DNA from: Rhododendron vialii
Taxonomy: Eukaryota; Streptophyta; Magnoliopsida; Ericales; Ericaceae
Length of the DNA stretch: 64,000 nt
Assembly: GCF_030253575.1 (NCBI RefSeq)
Contig: NC_080560.1
Coordinates: forward strand, 10,102,501-10,166,500
Direction of reading: 5' to 3'
Shown piece by piece: positions 1-11,838 of the stretch. Positions within the stretch are counted from its first letter, which is position 1. Every line of letters begins with the position of its first letter. The position numbers and the translations under genes are program-made. A model generated the notes under the pieces. The model saw nothing but the letters and a program-made list of their open reading frames with translations, searched no databases and was not told the origin of the DNA.

Positions 1-374
1 TGACTATCACAGCACCGTCCAAAGGGATTTCTTGACTTAAATTTTTACGTTTTAAGAAGTAAATTGAAACATATACCAACTTTATCTAACGGAAGTATAT
101 ATTAAGAGCAAGACTTTGTTTGTGAGAAGAGTTCGTAGAGCGCCACGTGGCATCATCCTAATTTGTTTAGATTTTCTATTTTAAAGATGTCTGCAAAGTA
201 TCTTATTGGTTATCATTCATGACAAAATAAAGTACGGAAAAAAATGTGACTGGATTTGTTAGCTCATTCAGGGTTTATGATCTATTGAATTGGTTATGCT
301 CATCAAAAGGAAAGTGGCTAACTTATGCTTAAAACTTTGAATACAAGAACCACATAATTTTATCCAACGGACCA
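1..374. other. Left edge of tandem-duplication unit 1 (non-coding)
   Basis: No gene is visible. This stretch is collinear with about 15,575-16,400, the start of unit 2: both share a lead-in beginning tgacta.cac, then attgaaacatataccaac, a CACGTGGCAT block, and a block ending gttagctcattca. Unit 2 carries two MITEs that are absent here, so this copy is the empty-site version. The true start of the unit lies left of the window. Confidence 0.6.
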
Positions 375-384
375 TTAATTATAG

Positions 385-764
385 AGTTAATGATACTCAC
401 ACAGCAAAATTGCATAGATTCTGTGCACAGATTTTTGTGTGCGGCCCATTACGGGTCCCACGCAAATGATCCGAGCCGTTTAATAAATGTAAAATATTTT
501 TTCAACGGTCTCCATGAAAAATCAGCGTAACCCGATACCTATAGTTTTTCGATCCAATTATATAACTTTTCATTATCCTAGAATCCGAATGAAAACTTAA
601 ATTATTGGATCAAATATCTATATGTATCGGATTGAGCTGCTTATATGCAAGGACCCTTGGAAAAAAAATTACGGTTTGGATCATTTATGTGGGACCCCTA
701 GTAGGCCCCTCGCCGGATCAGTGCACAGAATATGTGCATAACTCCTGTGTGAGTAGCAGCGTTG
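385..764. mobile_element. MULE-like MITE with terminal inverted repeats
   Basis: The two ends are inverted repeats of roughly 40 bp containing tactcacaca at the outside and ttctgtgcac further in. The element is flanked by a direct repeat ttaattatag at 375-384 and 765-774, which fits the 9-10 bp target duplication of Mutator-like elements. Nothing inside looks coding. The small open frame at 605-793 is chance. The exact outer boundary of the inverted repeat is uncertain because its outermost bases match poorly. Confidence 0.55.
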
Positions 765-864
765 TTAATTATAGAAGGTTGATATTTATTTAATTGTTGA
801 TCATCGAAGGTATCTATACACAGATAGAAAGTTTATAAAGAACACGATGAGTCACAGAAAAGCG

Positions 865-1430
865 TCAAAAAAAAAAAAACCAGCAAAAGATGGTAGTAGC
901 ATCAAAAGACCAGCAACCAACAAAAACAAATGCAAGGTGAAAATTAGATTTCGATGGAGGAGAACCACTATCTAAAATGGCTAATCCAGCGTAAGAAGGC
1001 TTCCTCCACGACGGGATCTCAATAGCGTTGAATGTATGCAGCCTACCAGCCTCACTCCGCAAGAAGAGGACATACCATCTACCAAAGCAAAATCTAGATG
1101 AAGATCATTGATTAAATACTTGCGAATTCTGAAAATAAGCGGAATTGTTAGAAAAGGCATTGTTGCAACATATTCCAACGTCATAGAACGAACTGCTACT
1201 GCCATTTGAGACAACAAAATATTAAATGTTGCAACATGAAGAAGGTGAACTGGTGGTAAAAGCAACGAGAGGTCATGAAAGAAGAACCTAGCTCCATCAT
1301 GAAGGAGTTACTCTAAAACAGGACAACTAATCAATGAGTTGATCGGTATTGTCAACCACGTATCTAGTTACAGAATCAGAGTCGCCCGGCGGAAAATAAC
1401 CAAGCAGAGCAAGCACCGTGAATGTCTAGC
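865..1430. repeat. Inverted copy of the F-box upstream segment
   Basis: Read on the minus strand, this block matches about 10,000-10,400 (unit 1) and 21,570-22,040 (unit 2) over several hundred bases. Shared pieces include ctccttcatgatggag, caccagttcacct, ggtatgtcctct and cgctggattagcc. It lies in the opposite orientation to those copies. It contains a 94-codon open frame on the minus strand (981-1265) that is not preserved in the paralogous copies, so it is read as non-coding. Confidence 0.7.
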
Positions 1431-2625
1431 ACTTTAAGAGTATTGTTTCTTTCTGATCACAAGTCTACCTTTTGAGAATTTCTGAAGTACCCAAAAAAAA
1501 AAAAAAAAGTATACCTATTGACCAAAAAAAAAAACCGACACCTATAAATGGTGCTCTTCTTTGTGTGTCTAGGCATTCTCAAGGGAAACAGCTCTGTTTT
1601 GGAGTAATATAGAGAAAGTGATGATAACTAATGTTGCCAAATTGTTGAGGAGAGATAGTGATAGAGAGGTATAACAAATAATAAAAAGGTACAAGAGCGT
1701 GAGATTTGGTACGGAACACAATAATTGGATGGCCCTAGACATTTTCAAAGAAAAACGCTCTATTTACAATGGAGATACAAAGAAACAGTTATCTTTACAA
1801 ATATCTCGAAAAACACCTATTGGTGCCAACATACTTTTGCAACTTGCTACAGGTAAAATAAAAAATATATTAAAAAAAATTTAAAAAAACCAGGAAATGA
1901 TAATGTTGCTAAACCGGTCGCTTTCATCCTTATGTATAGTTCCTAGAATAATTGACCTTGCTTTGCTTCCCCCACATCAAGTTCGCAGACTCCTTGGTGA
2001 TCCAAACAATGGTCTTGATGTTAGGCACAACTGGATTTCGGAACACTTTCAAATCCAATCCATCAAACTGAACTCTTTAGCTCAGCTCAAGCTTGGTTTG
2101 AAAAAGCAACTTTAGCACAGCTCGTTACAAAATAATCAAGCTTGAGATCAGCTTCAAGTGACATGCATAGAGCATTTGAAAATTAGACTAAGATAGGAGC
2201 CAAGGGAAAAACATGAACTTCAGGGTTGGAAAAGTAAAAATTAACTCATGAAAAAAAAATAAAGAAATTAAAAATAGAACAACATGTGCTAATACATTCC
2301 TAAGATATGTGTAAGAGATAACCTAAGTTATCAGTAGTTATCATCAGCCACACATCAGATAGTTATCAGTACATACTATAGGAATGGAAGGATTACTTTT
2401 GTTTGTGTGCGCATGGCAAAATGTTGAGAATCTGGGTGCAGGCATGGTTTTAGGTACTGATTTACTTTCAGTCTCCAAGGAAGAACAAGTGATTTTGTTT
2501 CCCAAATACTATTGCTTAGACCGGCATTCTTCAAAATTGTTGCTCTGTCATCTTTATCTGTTGCTCTCTAGGAGTTCGGAAGCATAGCATCGCAAAGGAA
2601 TCAACTACCCCTAGAAGGCACCATT
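1431..2625. other. Intergenic DNA between inverted block and F-box gene 1
   Basis: No gene is seen. About 1,540-2,080 resembles, in direct orientation, the piece at 22,390-22,530 (shared: actggatttc, aaatccaatccatc). About 2,080-2,625 matches the sequence downstream of F-box genes 2 and 3 (18,150-18,762 and 24,130-24,628), including gggaaaaacatgaacttcag. Short open frames here are not conserved between copies. Confidence 0.55.
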
Positions 2626-3717
2626 TCATGGTTTCACTAAAACAAGGGATTCCTTGAAAGTACAAGCGGTAAATGAATCAGAACTCCCAGTATATCCAGT
2701 ATTTGTCAAAGTTTTGGTCTCACAGTCGTAACAAAGTAGCAGTTTGTGATTGTCACTCATCGATAGCAAAACTTCACTATTTTTCCTAAATCCTACTATC
2801 TGGTACAATATTCCTGGAGGATTAACATTGTATAATTTAGCCCAAGATTCTGCAACTCCGTATTCTTTCATCACGCATATGCAACAAGAACCCTCCTCCG
2901 GTTGACCATAACTTAACACCGCCACTGATTCTCCATATGACATAATGGTCAGGCACGATGGGCTTTGACTAACTAGAGCGGCAGGAATCATAATCACTGA
3001 GAACGCTTGAGAACCCATATTGAACAACATTATCAAACTGCTTAGACCATTCACCACTCTCTGGTCAAATGCAATCCAATGTACGGCTCCATTAACAAAT
3101 GCCTGTAAGCAATTAAATCGCGCAATGTAATGTGGATGACCAACAGTAGCGATGGATCTCCATGATCCCGTGCCTTGGGTGTAAAGCTCAACCTTGGAAG
3201 GAAATTTTTCCAGCACTATATCCGCCTTCTCGTAAACAATAAACACCAACATATACTCATGCATAGTGGGGTGGGCACCAAATCCCAAAACAAACGGTGG
3301 CAGAGGAGAAGTTTCTGGCAGAGAGGGCGGCATGGGAAGAGTTACTGATTTCCTAATTAATGGATTCCATAGAATAATACACGGTGCCGATGTGGCATGA
3401 TCAACCATACAAAGCAAACCATTACAACTACCCACTATTCTTTTCTGCCAAAGTGAAGTACTAAAAGGAGACTCCAGTTCGGCGAACTCATCGCCATGGC
3501 ACAACAGATAGCGCTCTCTGTTGTCAATAAATGTGTAAGTCGTAAGGAGAAAATTTTCGGTGTTTGTTTTGCTGTGGTTAAGGTGTTTGGCGATGAAACT
3601 AGGGCTTGTTATAAAGAAATGCCATGTTTTGCATACGGATGTGAATCGAATCACAGATTCCACAGGCAGTCTTACGAGAATTTCAGCTAAAATTTCAGTT
3701 GGTATATAGTCCGACAT
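2626..3717 (-). CDS. F-box protein with F-box-associated (FBA) domain, copy 1
   Basis: Single-exon reading frame of 363 residues. Residues 2-46 form an F-box (PTEILAEILVRLPVESVIRF, then VCKTWH), which in this family binds SKP1 and so makes the protein a likely substrate receptor of an SCF ubiquitin ligase. The rest resembles the F-box-associated interaction domain: LLCMVD near 100, WNPLIRKS near 118, GFGAHP near 143, GSWRSI near 185 and VNGAVHWIAF near 208. It is closest in style to Arabidopsis CPR1/CPR30-like and At3g06240-like proteins; this is from memory. The MSDY start is shared by all three copies and sits five bases after a splice acceptor; a small leader intron (about 3723-3806, donor GTAAGT, acceptor CAG) precedes it. 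Substrate and function are unknown. Confidence 0.9.
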   Translation of the reverse strand: MSDYIPTEILAEILVRLPVESVIRFTSVCKTWHFFITSPSFIAKHLNHSKTNTENFLLTTYTFIDNRERYLLCHGDEFAELESPFSTSLWQKRIVGSCNGLLCMVDHATSAPCIILWNPLIRKSVTLPMPPSLPETSPLPPFVLGFGAHPTMHEYMLVFIVYEKADIVLEKFPSKVELYTQGTGSWRSIATVGHPHYIARFNCLQAFVNGAVHWIAFDQRVVNGLSSLIMLFNMGSQAFSVIMIPAALVSQSPSCLTIMSYGESVAVLSYGQPEEGSCCICVMKEYGVAESWAKLYNVNPPGILYQIVGFRKNSEVLLSMSDNHKLLLCYDCETKTLTNTGYTGSSDSFTACTFKESLVLVKP

Positions 3718-5150
3718 TGTTCCTGTAATATTGGTATCGAGACAAGTGGAAAAAACAAAGAGCCTAGGTTTTGAGAAAGTGGGAAAAGGTGGGCATAAGT
3801 ACTTACAGAACTTGTGATGATCGATTGAAGCCCTAGGATTTCTAGGTCGGCCATGATCCTTCGATTCGTCTCAAATTTCTATGGCTTAACCCAGCATTTG
3901 AATGATCAAAGACAGTAAACAAGCATAACTGAGGGGAGAGAAAGAGAGAGGGAAGGGACAGACTGAGCTTTCCTTCGTCTTTTCGCGTTTATCCGGAAAA
4001 ACTTCATTTCGCCCCCTGAATTTTCACCCATATGTCCCATAAGCAACTATCCTTCATTTTATTTCAACTAAACACCTAAAGTTACAAAATTCCACAAAAG
4101 TAGGCACCTGCCGTCTAAATCCGTCCACTTTCCAACGGAAACCGTAAGATAGAATGTACACATACGAGCATATGCAGCTGAAATTAGGAACCTACTAACC
4201 TTTAGCCTTTGTTGTTCAAGTTGAACACCAAACTCATACTCTAGATTTAAGTGTCATTTAACATATGCATGACTTGAGTTCATTGATTGATGGATATCAT
4301 ATGGTTTTTATCATGCTAAGCTAGGGACTCTAAAATCTATTTTAAAAAACCTTATAGTTTCCCTCCATAATGAAAACTTAAACACAACATAATGAAAATA
4401 GTGGGTAAGCAAAGAGCCTTTGAAACCACCGCTAATTTCATAATGGAAGTTGGCGATCCTTAATCACCCATTTGACTAAGTGGGCTCTCAAAAAATATTT
4501 CTTACAAAACTCTACGATGAAGCATCTTCCTTGTGTTGAAGAGCAACAGGCGTGTTCCTCATGTAGTTTTAATAGCTTCCATGATCATTGTGATGCCATC
4601 ATCCTCATTCTTGGATATATACGTGATGTGCTGTCGCGCTCTTTATCAATGTCTGGCTTGTTTCTATTTTCATTGGTGAAATATGATACTGTACAAATTG
4701 AGGATTACAAGAAACCATGGAGGAAGTTAGAGAATTGCATGGAAAAGATGAGAATCCAAAAAGTTGATATTTTCTTCTTCTTTTTTCTAGTTTGTGTCTT
4801 TTCATTTTTCTTCATTTTGACTGTAATATGACTCTACTTTTGTAGAAGATGAGGAAAAAAAAGTCCTAACTTCCCCCAATCTCACCTATTTTTCTTGCTG
4901 CCTGATGTATTGGAGCACGTTTGTGTTAATACTTTTGTTGTTTCATACGTGAACCATTGTTTGATAACTGTAACACATTATCTACCGAATAATTCCTTGT
5001 TCCAACTACCAGGGATGGTGGATTAAACTCGTTCACTACCGAGCTTTGATATACTTGTTATGAAGTACTCGGGCGATTCATACTCGGGCGAACTGGTTAA
5101 TTAATTAAGTAGTGCCTATTCTTTTCACTCTACATTTGTTATAGGGAATC
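3718..5150. other. Upstream region of F-box gene 1
   Basis: Contains the leader intron (3723-3806), leader exon, a GA-rich tract near 3938-3955 and the likely promoter. The whole stretch aligns with 19,843-21,360 upstream of F-box gene 2. The middle (about 4,450-4,690) differs between the copies, while both sides match (attgaggattacaagaaa is present in both). The 119-codon open frame at 4472-4831 lies across this divergent part and is not kept in unit 2, so no gene is called. Confidence 0.55.
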
Positions 5151-5463
5151 TGTTGTAACGAACGCTATGAACGCAAGCTAAGATAGAAAAATTGAAAACT
5201 AAACAAGAAATCACAAAGACACAAGATATACGTGATTCCCCAAGATGGGTACGTCCACGGGCGAGGAGAGAGAGGATTCACTAACCAACGTGAAGAAGAG
5301 ATACAAAGAGCCGGCTATAATCTGTAACTCTAGAAAGGCCACAATATGAAAGCCCAAAAGATACTTTAGAAGTTCCCCAAAAGCCTTATTTATAATAGGC
5401 TACAAAAACGGGAACAACATAATTAACCAATGTGGGACTAAAGAATACAAGACATTCCCAACA
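5151..5463 (-). repeat. 3' LTR of copia1
   Basis: 313 bp, beginning tgttgtaacg and ending cccaaca on the plus strand, the same length as its partner at 9559-9871. Immediately inside lies the polypurine tract (plus strand attctccacctt, 5464-5475; aaggtggagaat on the element strand). Confidence 0.95.
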
Positions 5464-5557
5464 ATTCTCCACCTTGACTTGAATTCCACTGAACCAAATC
5501 ACCAAATATAGCTATCCCCTTCTAACCTCTCACTCGCCAAATGCCCCCGAGAGGCGA

Positions 5558-8500
5558 TCAACTGCAAATACCAAGCAAGCCCAAGCAATGCTTGAACTTG
5601 GCAACCGGAACCGGTTTAGTCAACATATCTTCTGGGTTATCTGCCGTACCCACTTTCTTCACCTCAATTTGCTTCTGTGAGATGATATCCCGAACGAAGT
5701 GATACCTGACATCAATATGCTTGGTCCTCTCATGATACATTAGATTTTTAGTCAAATGTATAGCACTCTGCGAATCACAAAATACAGAACTCTCACCCTG
5801 TGCAAGACCAAGCTCACAAAGCAAATCTCTTATCCACAATGCCTCCTTCACAGCTTCAGCAATGGCCATATACTTCGCTTCTGTTGTAGACAGCGCGACT
5901 GTAGCCTGTAAAGTAGCTTTCCAACTAATGACACTTCCGGACAGAGTAAAGACATAACCTGTCAGAGACCTCCTCTTATCATGGTCACCGGCAAAATCTG
6001 AATCAACATAACCAATAGCATGATCACCAGAATTGGCAACCCCAAATAATAAACCAACACCTGCAGTTTCGCACAAATACCGTAGTATCCATTTCACAGC
6101 CTCCCAATGTGCCTTTCCTGGACGCCTCATATAACGACTAACGACACTAACTGCATGTGAAATATCAGGACGAGTACATACCATAGCGTACATAAGGCTC
6201 CCAACTGCGCACGAATATGGAACCTGAGACATATATTTCTCCTCATCCTCCGACTGTGGTGACAACTCAGCTGAAAGTCGAAAGTGTGCTGCCAAAGGGG
6301 TACTGACTGGCTTCGAGTTCTGCATGGCAAAGCGCTCAAGCACTTTAAGAACATAAGACTTTTTATTCAAAAATAATTTGCCAGCTACTCGATCTCTGCA
6401 AATCTCCATACCCAAAATATGTTTTGCCGCACCCAAATCTTTCATCTCAAATTCACCACCTAACTGTTGTTTTAACCTGTTGATTTCTGACACACTCTTG
6501 GCAGCAATAAGCATATCATCAACATACAACAGTAGATAAACAAATGAACCATCTGAAAGTTTTCGAAAATACACACAACTGTCATACTCACTTCTTGAAT
6601 ATGACTGGCTTATCATAAATGTATCAAACCGCTTATACCACTGCCTAGGGGATTGTTTGAGGCCATACAAAGACTTACGCAGTAAACAAACGTGATCCTC
6701 CTTACCAGAAACAACAAATCCCTCAGGCTGACGCATATAAATCTGTTCCTCAAACTCGCCATGCAAAAACGCAATTTTGACATCAAGTTGCTCTAACTCA
6801 AGATCACAACATGCAACAATAGCAAGTAAAGTGCGAATGAAACTATGTTTTACAACTGGTGAAAATACCTCATTGTAGTCAACACCCTCCTTCTGGTTGT
6901 ATCCTTTCGCCACTAGCCGAGCTTTGAACCGAGCATCTTCTACCTCTGGAATACCTCATTTGAACTTGAAGACCCACTTGCACCCAACAATCATCTTCCC
7001 TTTCAGCGATTCTACTAACTCTCATGTCTGATTCTTCTGAAGAGACTCAATCTCCTCATTCATAGCAACAAACCACTGTGCAGACTCAACACTCAAAACT
7101 GCTTCCGTATAGCTTGAAGGCTCCTCATACTCAACTGTCTCAACAACTGATAAAGCATAGGCCACCATCTCAGAATAAGCCGAATACCTTTCAGGAGGCC
7201 GAATCTCCCTCCTTGGCCTATCTTTAGCAATAGTGCGTGGTTGCTCAACTAACGCATCAACCTCTATGTCTGAACTCTTGAACTCCTCTTCAATTGGCTG
7301 TTCAATGTGCTTCTTCCCTGAGTCGGAAGATTCACTCAAAAACTCCACCTGCTTTCGAACACTCTGTTCTTGAACTGTATCATCAACCTGCTTAGACCCC
7401 TTAATCAGATAATTTTCATCAAAAGTCACATCCCTACTGATCAAAAACTTCAAATCATCAGAGCACCATAACCTGTACCCTTTGACACCTGCTGCATAAC
7501 CCAAGAAAATACACTTCTTGGCCCGTGGCTCCAATTTACCCTCATTCACATGAGCGTAAGCTGGACACCCAAAAACACGCAACACAGAATAATCAGCCGG
7601 ATGACCTGACCATACCTCAAACAGAGTCTTACACTCAATAGCAGTCGACGGAGACCTGTTCACCAAATAGCATGTTGTGGAAACGGCTTCGGCCCAAAAT
7701 TCTTTGCCCAATCCGAAATTGGACAACATACAACGTGCCTTCTCCAAAAGAGTCCTGTTCATTCGTTCAGCCACACCATTCTGCTGAGGGGTTTTTCTCA
7801 CTGTGTGATGCCTCACAATGCCCTCATCACTGCAGAGCCTATCAAACTCGCCAAGACAAAACTCCATACTATTGTCAGTTCTCAAACGTTTTATTTTCTT
7901 ACCAGTCTGATTCTCAATCAAAGTTTTAAACTGTTTGAATGTATTAAAGGCGTCACTCTTATGTTTCAACATATACACCCAAACTTTACGAGAGAAATCA
8001 TCGATAATACTCATAAAATATCAAAAACCACCTTTAGAAGTTACCTCTGCGAGACCCTAAAGATCCGAGTGAAAATAATCCACCGTGCCTTTGGTGCGAT
8101 GAACAGCTGTACTGAATTTTACCCTGCACTGCTTGCCGTAAACACAATGCTCACAGAAATCCAGCTTCTCAATTTTCTGGCCACATAGCAAACCCTGTTT
8201 GCTCAAAACTGTCATCCCCCTCTCGCTCATATGCCCAAGGCGCATATGCCACAAACGAGTCAAGTCTGAATCTGAAACCTTGGATGAAGCAACCGCTGCT
8301 GCAGCACCTATAACTGTACTGCCCTGGAGTGTATAGAGGTTACCACGCTTCTGACCCTTCATCAGTACTAATGCACCCCTTGAGACTTTCAAAACTCCAC
8401 CTTCACCGAGGAATTTGCAACCATGAGAATCAAGAGCACCCAGGGATATAAGATTTTTCTTCAAATCTGGAACATGTCAAACCTCAGATAAAGTCCTAAC

Positions 8501-9502
8501 AATACCGTCATGCATCCTAAGCTGAATCGTTCCTGAACCAACAGTCTTACAGGCCATGTTGTTGCCCATCAAAACTGTACCACCATTGACCGCCTCATAA
8601 GTAGAAAACCACTCTCTATGCGGACACATATGGTATGAACATCCAGAATCTAGAACCCACTCGGTATTAGAGCGAGAATCGCCCTCTGTAACTGATAACA
8701 CATTATCTGACTCATTTGAATTTTCAGCAATTCCAGCAATTACTTTACCCCCTTTCTGGTCTTCTTTTTCCTTCTCCTTGAGTTTTAAACAGTCATTTTT
8801 CCAGTGCCCGGGTTTCTTGCAATAATTGCACTTTCCCTTCTTCTTACCTGGTGATCTGGATCTTCCCCTATTACTCGACTCCACCCTTTCTGTTGTTCTT
8901 CCCCTAACAAACAAACCCTTCGCATGTGCATCACCCTCACCTGACACTTTTTTCCTCAATTCTTTCGAATATAGGCTGGCCTTAACATCCTCCATGGATA
9001 TCGTGTCTTTGCCATACAATAGGGTTGTAACAAAGTGCTCATACGAAAGTGGTAAAGAACATAGCAAAATTAGGGCTTGGTCCTCATCCTCAATTTTACT
9101 ATCAATATTTTTCAGATCCATAATAATACGATTGAACTCGTCTAAATGATCTTTAACAGGTATACCTTCTCGCATACGAAACGTATAAAGACGTTGTTTG
9201 AGATATAACCTGTTGGTGAGCGACTTCGTCATATATATGCCTTCCAACTTCAGCCAAATTCCTGCTGCTGAAGTTTCTTCTTCCACCTCGCGAAGAACGT
9301 CATCTGCCAGACTCAACTGAATAGAACTCGGAGCTTTGGCATCCGTATCATCCCAATCTTCCTCTTTAATTCCAGAACTAGTCTTGCCTAACAAAACCTT
9401 GTGCAATCCTTGTTAGGTTAACAGCGCCTTCATCTTTACTCTCCAAAGACTGAAACTGCTGCTCTGCCCATCAAACTTCGCAATCTCGAATTTAGCCGCC
9501 AT
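5558..9502 (-). pseudogene. copia1 gag-pol, interrupted by five in-frame stops
   Basis: One frame of 1,315 codons carries a complete copia polyprotein: Gag (UBN2-like), CCHC zinc knuckle CNYCKKPGHWKNDC, aspartic protease (DSG in VLDSGCSYH), GAG-pre-integrase, integrase core (HSDL, then TDNS where TDNG is usual, then QNGVAERMNR), reverse transcriptase with YVDD, and RNase H with STTEAKYMA. The order protease-integrase-RT-RNase H defines Ty1/copia. Stops fall at 9413-9415 (TAA), 8477-8479 (TGA), 8057-8059 (TAG), 7022-7024 (TGA) and 6956-6958 (TGA). There is no frameshift. The start chosen is the ATG at 9500-9502, just downstream of the primer-binding site. Confidence 0.92.
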
Positions 9503-9543
9503 AGCCACAATCGGAAACGAAATCCTAGTTTTTGCAACCTAAG

Positions 9544-9555
9544 GCTCTGATACCA
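9544..9555 (-). other. Primer-binding site of copia1
   Basis: On the element strand this reads TGGTATCAGAGC, complementary to the 3' end of initiator methionine tRNA, three bases inside the 5' LTR. This is the standard minus-strand primer site for plant copia elements. Confidence 0.9.
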
Positions 9556-9558
9556 GTT

Positions 9559-9871
9559 TGTTGTAACGAACGCTATGAACGCAAGCTAAGATAGAGAAAT
9601 TAAAAACTAAACAAGAAATCACAAAGACACAAGATATACGTGGTTCCCCAAGATGGGTACGTCCACGGGCGAGGAGAGAGAGGATTCACTAACCAACGTG
9701 AAGAAGAGATACAAAGAGCCGGCTATAATTCGTAACTCTAGAAAGGCCACAATATGAAAGCCCAAAAGATACTTTAGAAGTTCCCCAAAAGCCTTATTTA
9801 TAATAGGCTACAAAAACGGGAACAACATAATTAACCAATGTGGGACTAAAGAATACAAGACATTCCCAACA
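9559..9871 (-). repeat. 5' LTR of copia1
   Basis: 313 bp partner of 5151-5463. It is expected to hold the element promoter. Differences from the other LTR, by eye, are two near the outer end (gatagagaaattaaaa here), one in cgtggttccc, and two in ataattcgta. Confidence 0.95.
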
Positions 9872-9876
9872 GAATC

Positions 9877-11363
9877 TAATCGAAAGCAGACTCAAGCCAT
9901 CTGATACTTCAGCTCGTAGGGATCTCATATATAGGACTCACTCTTAAAGTGCTTCGTTATTCCCCCCCAGGTGACGTACTCTGATTCCCCAACTACATAC
10001 ATATGTGGTTGACAATACTTGTGAACTCATCGAGTTATCCGCTGTATGAGAAACTCCTTCATGTTGGAGCACATGTTCTTCTTTTCATGACCTCACATAC
10101 TTTTACCACCAGTTCACCTGCTTGGTGTTGCAATATTTGAAAATTTCGGTTGTCTCAATGGCAGTTCATTCTATCGTTTTCGGAATTCAAAAAGTATGCG
10201 ATCAATGATCGTCATCTAGATTTCGTCATCTAGATTTTCCTTTGGTACACGGTATGTCCTCTACTTGCGGGGTGAGGCTGCATTACATTCAACGCTATTT
10301 AGATCCCGCCATGGAGGAAGCCTTTTACGCTGGATTAGCCCTTTTAGATAGTAGGTCTTCTCCATTGAAATCTAATTTTTCACCCTGCACAACTATTTGT
10401 TTCTTGCTTGTCTTCTGATGACACAACTATTGTTCGCCCTACTTTTTTTATGCTTTAAACTTATTCTATCTGTATATATCTAGAGGATCTGGATAGAAAC
10501 TTTGAGGAGTTGAGTTTTTCTTTCCCCTTGGTTTTTAGTTCTCATTTTCGTTCATCTTCATTATTGACGGCTCCTAGTCTCTACAATAACTCTTGCAAGT
10601 CGCTAGTTTCAAGATTAAGCACACCTACATTTTTTCCAAAGAGTAAATACTAGTATTAAATAGTGAGAGAGAGACTTGGCAAGGAATCCGTGCAATAATA
10701 AGGTTTTCTATTTTTTTCCTGATCCACGGACACTTTTTGACAAAAAAAAAAAATTTTGGATGCCCATAAATGTTGCTCTCATTTCTGTCTCTGGACATTC
10801 TCAAACAAATTCAGGTTTGCAAAATCTTCAGTGAGCGTAGCAATGGTCTTGATTTCAGAACAAATTCAAATCCAATCCATCAAACTAAACCCATTTCGAT
10901 AAAATCTATTGGCATGAATGAAGTGGCAGATTTGGCAAAGTCAGAGTTGCCACCAAAGATGGTTTCCCTTTTCTAACACCACCTTTGCCTTACAGTTGGA
11001 ATACCACTTTGCCATATATATTTTTCCTAAATTTTAACTTTGGCAGCCTAAATCGCTCATGGGTAGGCTTGCTACAAAAAAATGCAAAACCCAAAGGCAA
11101 ACAACCTAAATAGGAGAGCATACTCCATGAATTCTGCAAAGTGAAGGAAGGAGCAAGCTTGCAACGAATGCCTCAAAGAGACTACTGCTACCTACCTACA
11201 GCCACGACCACCTGGAAGATGAGGGTTAGAAAAGCCAAGACTATTGTACTCATAGACTACCAGTGGAGAAACCGAAATTTAAATTTGTCTAACCCGTACC
11301 ATCCTTCGTTTGATTAGAGATCGAGATTATGAAAGCAGCATAAAGGTAATAAATCCGAGGTAT
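9877..11363. other. Continuation of the F-box 1 upstream segment
   Basis: Non-coding. It continues the host sequence broken by copia1 and aligns with 21,360-23,010 of unit 2. Shared landmarks are ctgatacttcagctc, tggcagttcattcta, cgctggattagccc and tgcctttgccttacag-like pieces, ending at atgaaagcagcataaaggtaat. Part of it (about 10,000-10,400) is also present inverted at 865-1430. The open frame at 10770-10976 is not conserved in unit 2. Confidence 0.6.
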
Positions 11364-11793
11364 TGTTAGAAATGTGGCTCATATGTTAAGTATAAAGAGA
11401 TACTAAAGAGTTCTAGTAAGAATGCCAGATGCCGGAGTGGAACGGAGCGGAACGAGTGGAGGGAAGCGCAGCGAGTGGAGCGGAGCAAAGCGACGGCATC
11501 TGGCTCATTGCCGAAGATCCAGTGAAAGTAGACTGGGCCGAATGCGCCCCGCGGTATAGTTCGGTATTGTACAAGGGTATTTTTGGGATACAAACCAAAT
11601 CCGATTAGGGTTAGAATAGAGTAAGTATAAATATTTTATGTTGTAAACCCTATTCCATACTGTGATAATAAGAACAACAGCCGCTCTCGCTCCCGTGGAC
11701 GTACCCGATTTTGGGAAACCACGTATATCTCTATGTTGATTCTTTACTATTTTATACTCGTAAATCGTGTGCGTGTGTGTGACGATCCTAACA
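11364..11793 (+). repeat. 5' LTR of copia2
   Basis: About 430 bp, starting TGTTAGAAAT and ending TCCTAACA, so the termini form the short TGTTA/TAACA inverted repeat typical of LTRs. A primer-binding site follows directly. It contains a GC-rich purine run (gagcggagcaaagcga type) near 11,430-11,500. No second copy is seen in the window. Confidence 0.8.
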
Positions 11794-11795
11794 AG

Positions 11796-11807
11796 TGGTA
11801 TCAGAGC
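11796..11807 (+). other. Primer-binding site of copia2
   Basis: TGGTATCAGAGC, matching initiator tRNA-Met, two bases inside the 5' LTR. Confidence 0.85.
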
Positions 11808-11838
11808 TTCAGGATGTTTTAGATCACACAGAAGAACA

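Larger units (their letters stand above)
5151..9871 (-). mobile_element. Full-length Ty1/copia LTR retrotransposon (copia1)
   Basis: A 4,721 bp element on the minus strand with two 313 bp LTRs (5151-5463 and 9559-9871), both TG...CA. Five-base target duplications gaatc lie at 5146-5150 and 9872-9876. A primer-binding site matching initiator tRNA-Met and a polypurine tract lie just inside the LTRs. By eye the LTRs differ at 5 positions of 313, all transitions. The paralogous position in unit 2 (near 21,350-21,365) is an empty site, so the element entered unit 1 after the duplication. Gag-Pol is one uninterrupted frame apart from five stop codons, so this copy is not autonomous as it stands. 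Confidence 0.95.

Noticed and set aside
981-1265. 94-codon minus-strand open frame
   Set aside because: It lies in duplicated flank; the two paralogous copies do not keep the frame.
4472-4831. 119-codon plus-strand open frame upstream of F-box gene 1
   Set aside because: It spans the part that differs between units 1 and 2, has no counterpart in unit 2, ends in a poly-F/T run, and matches no family.
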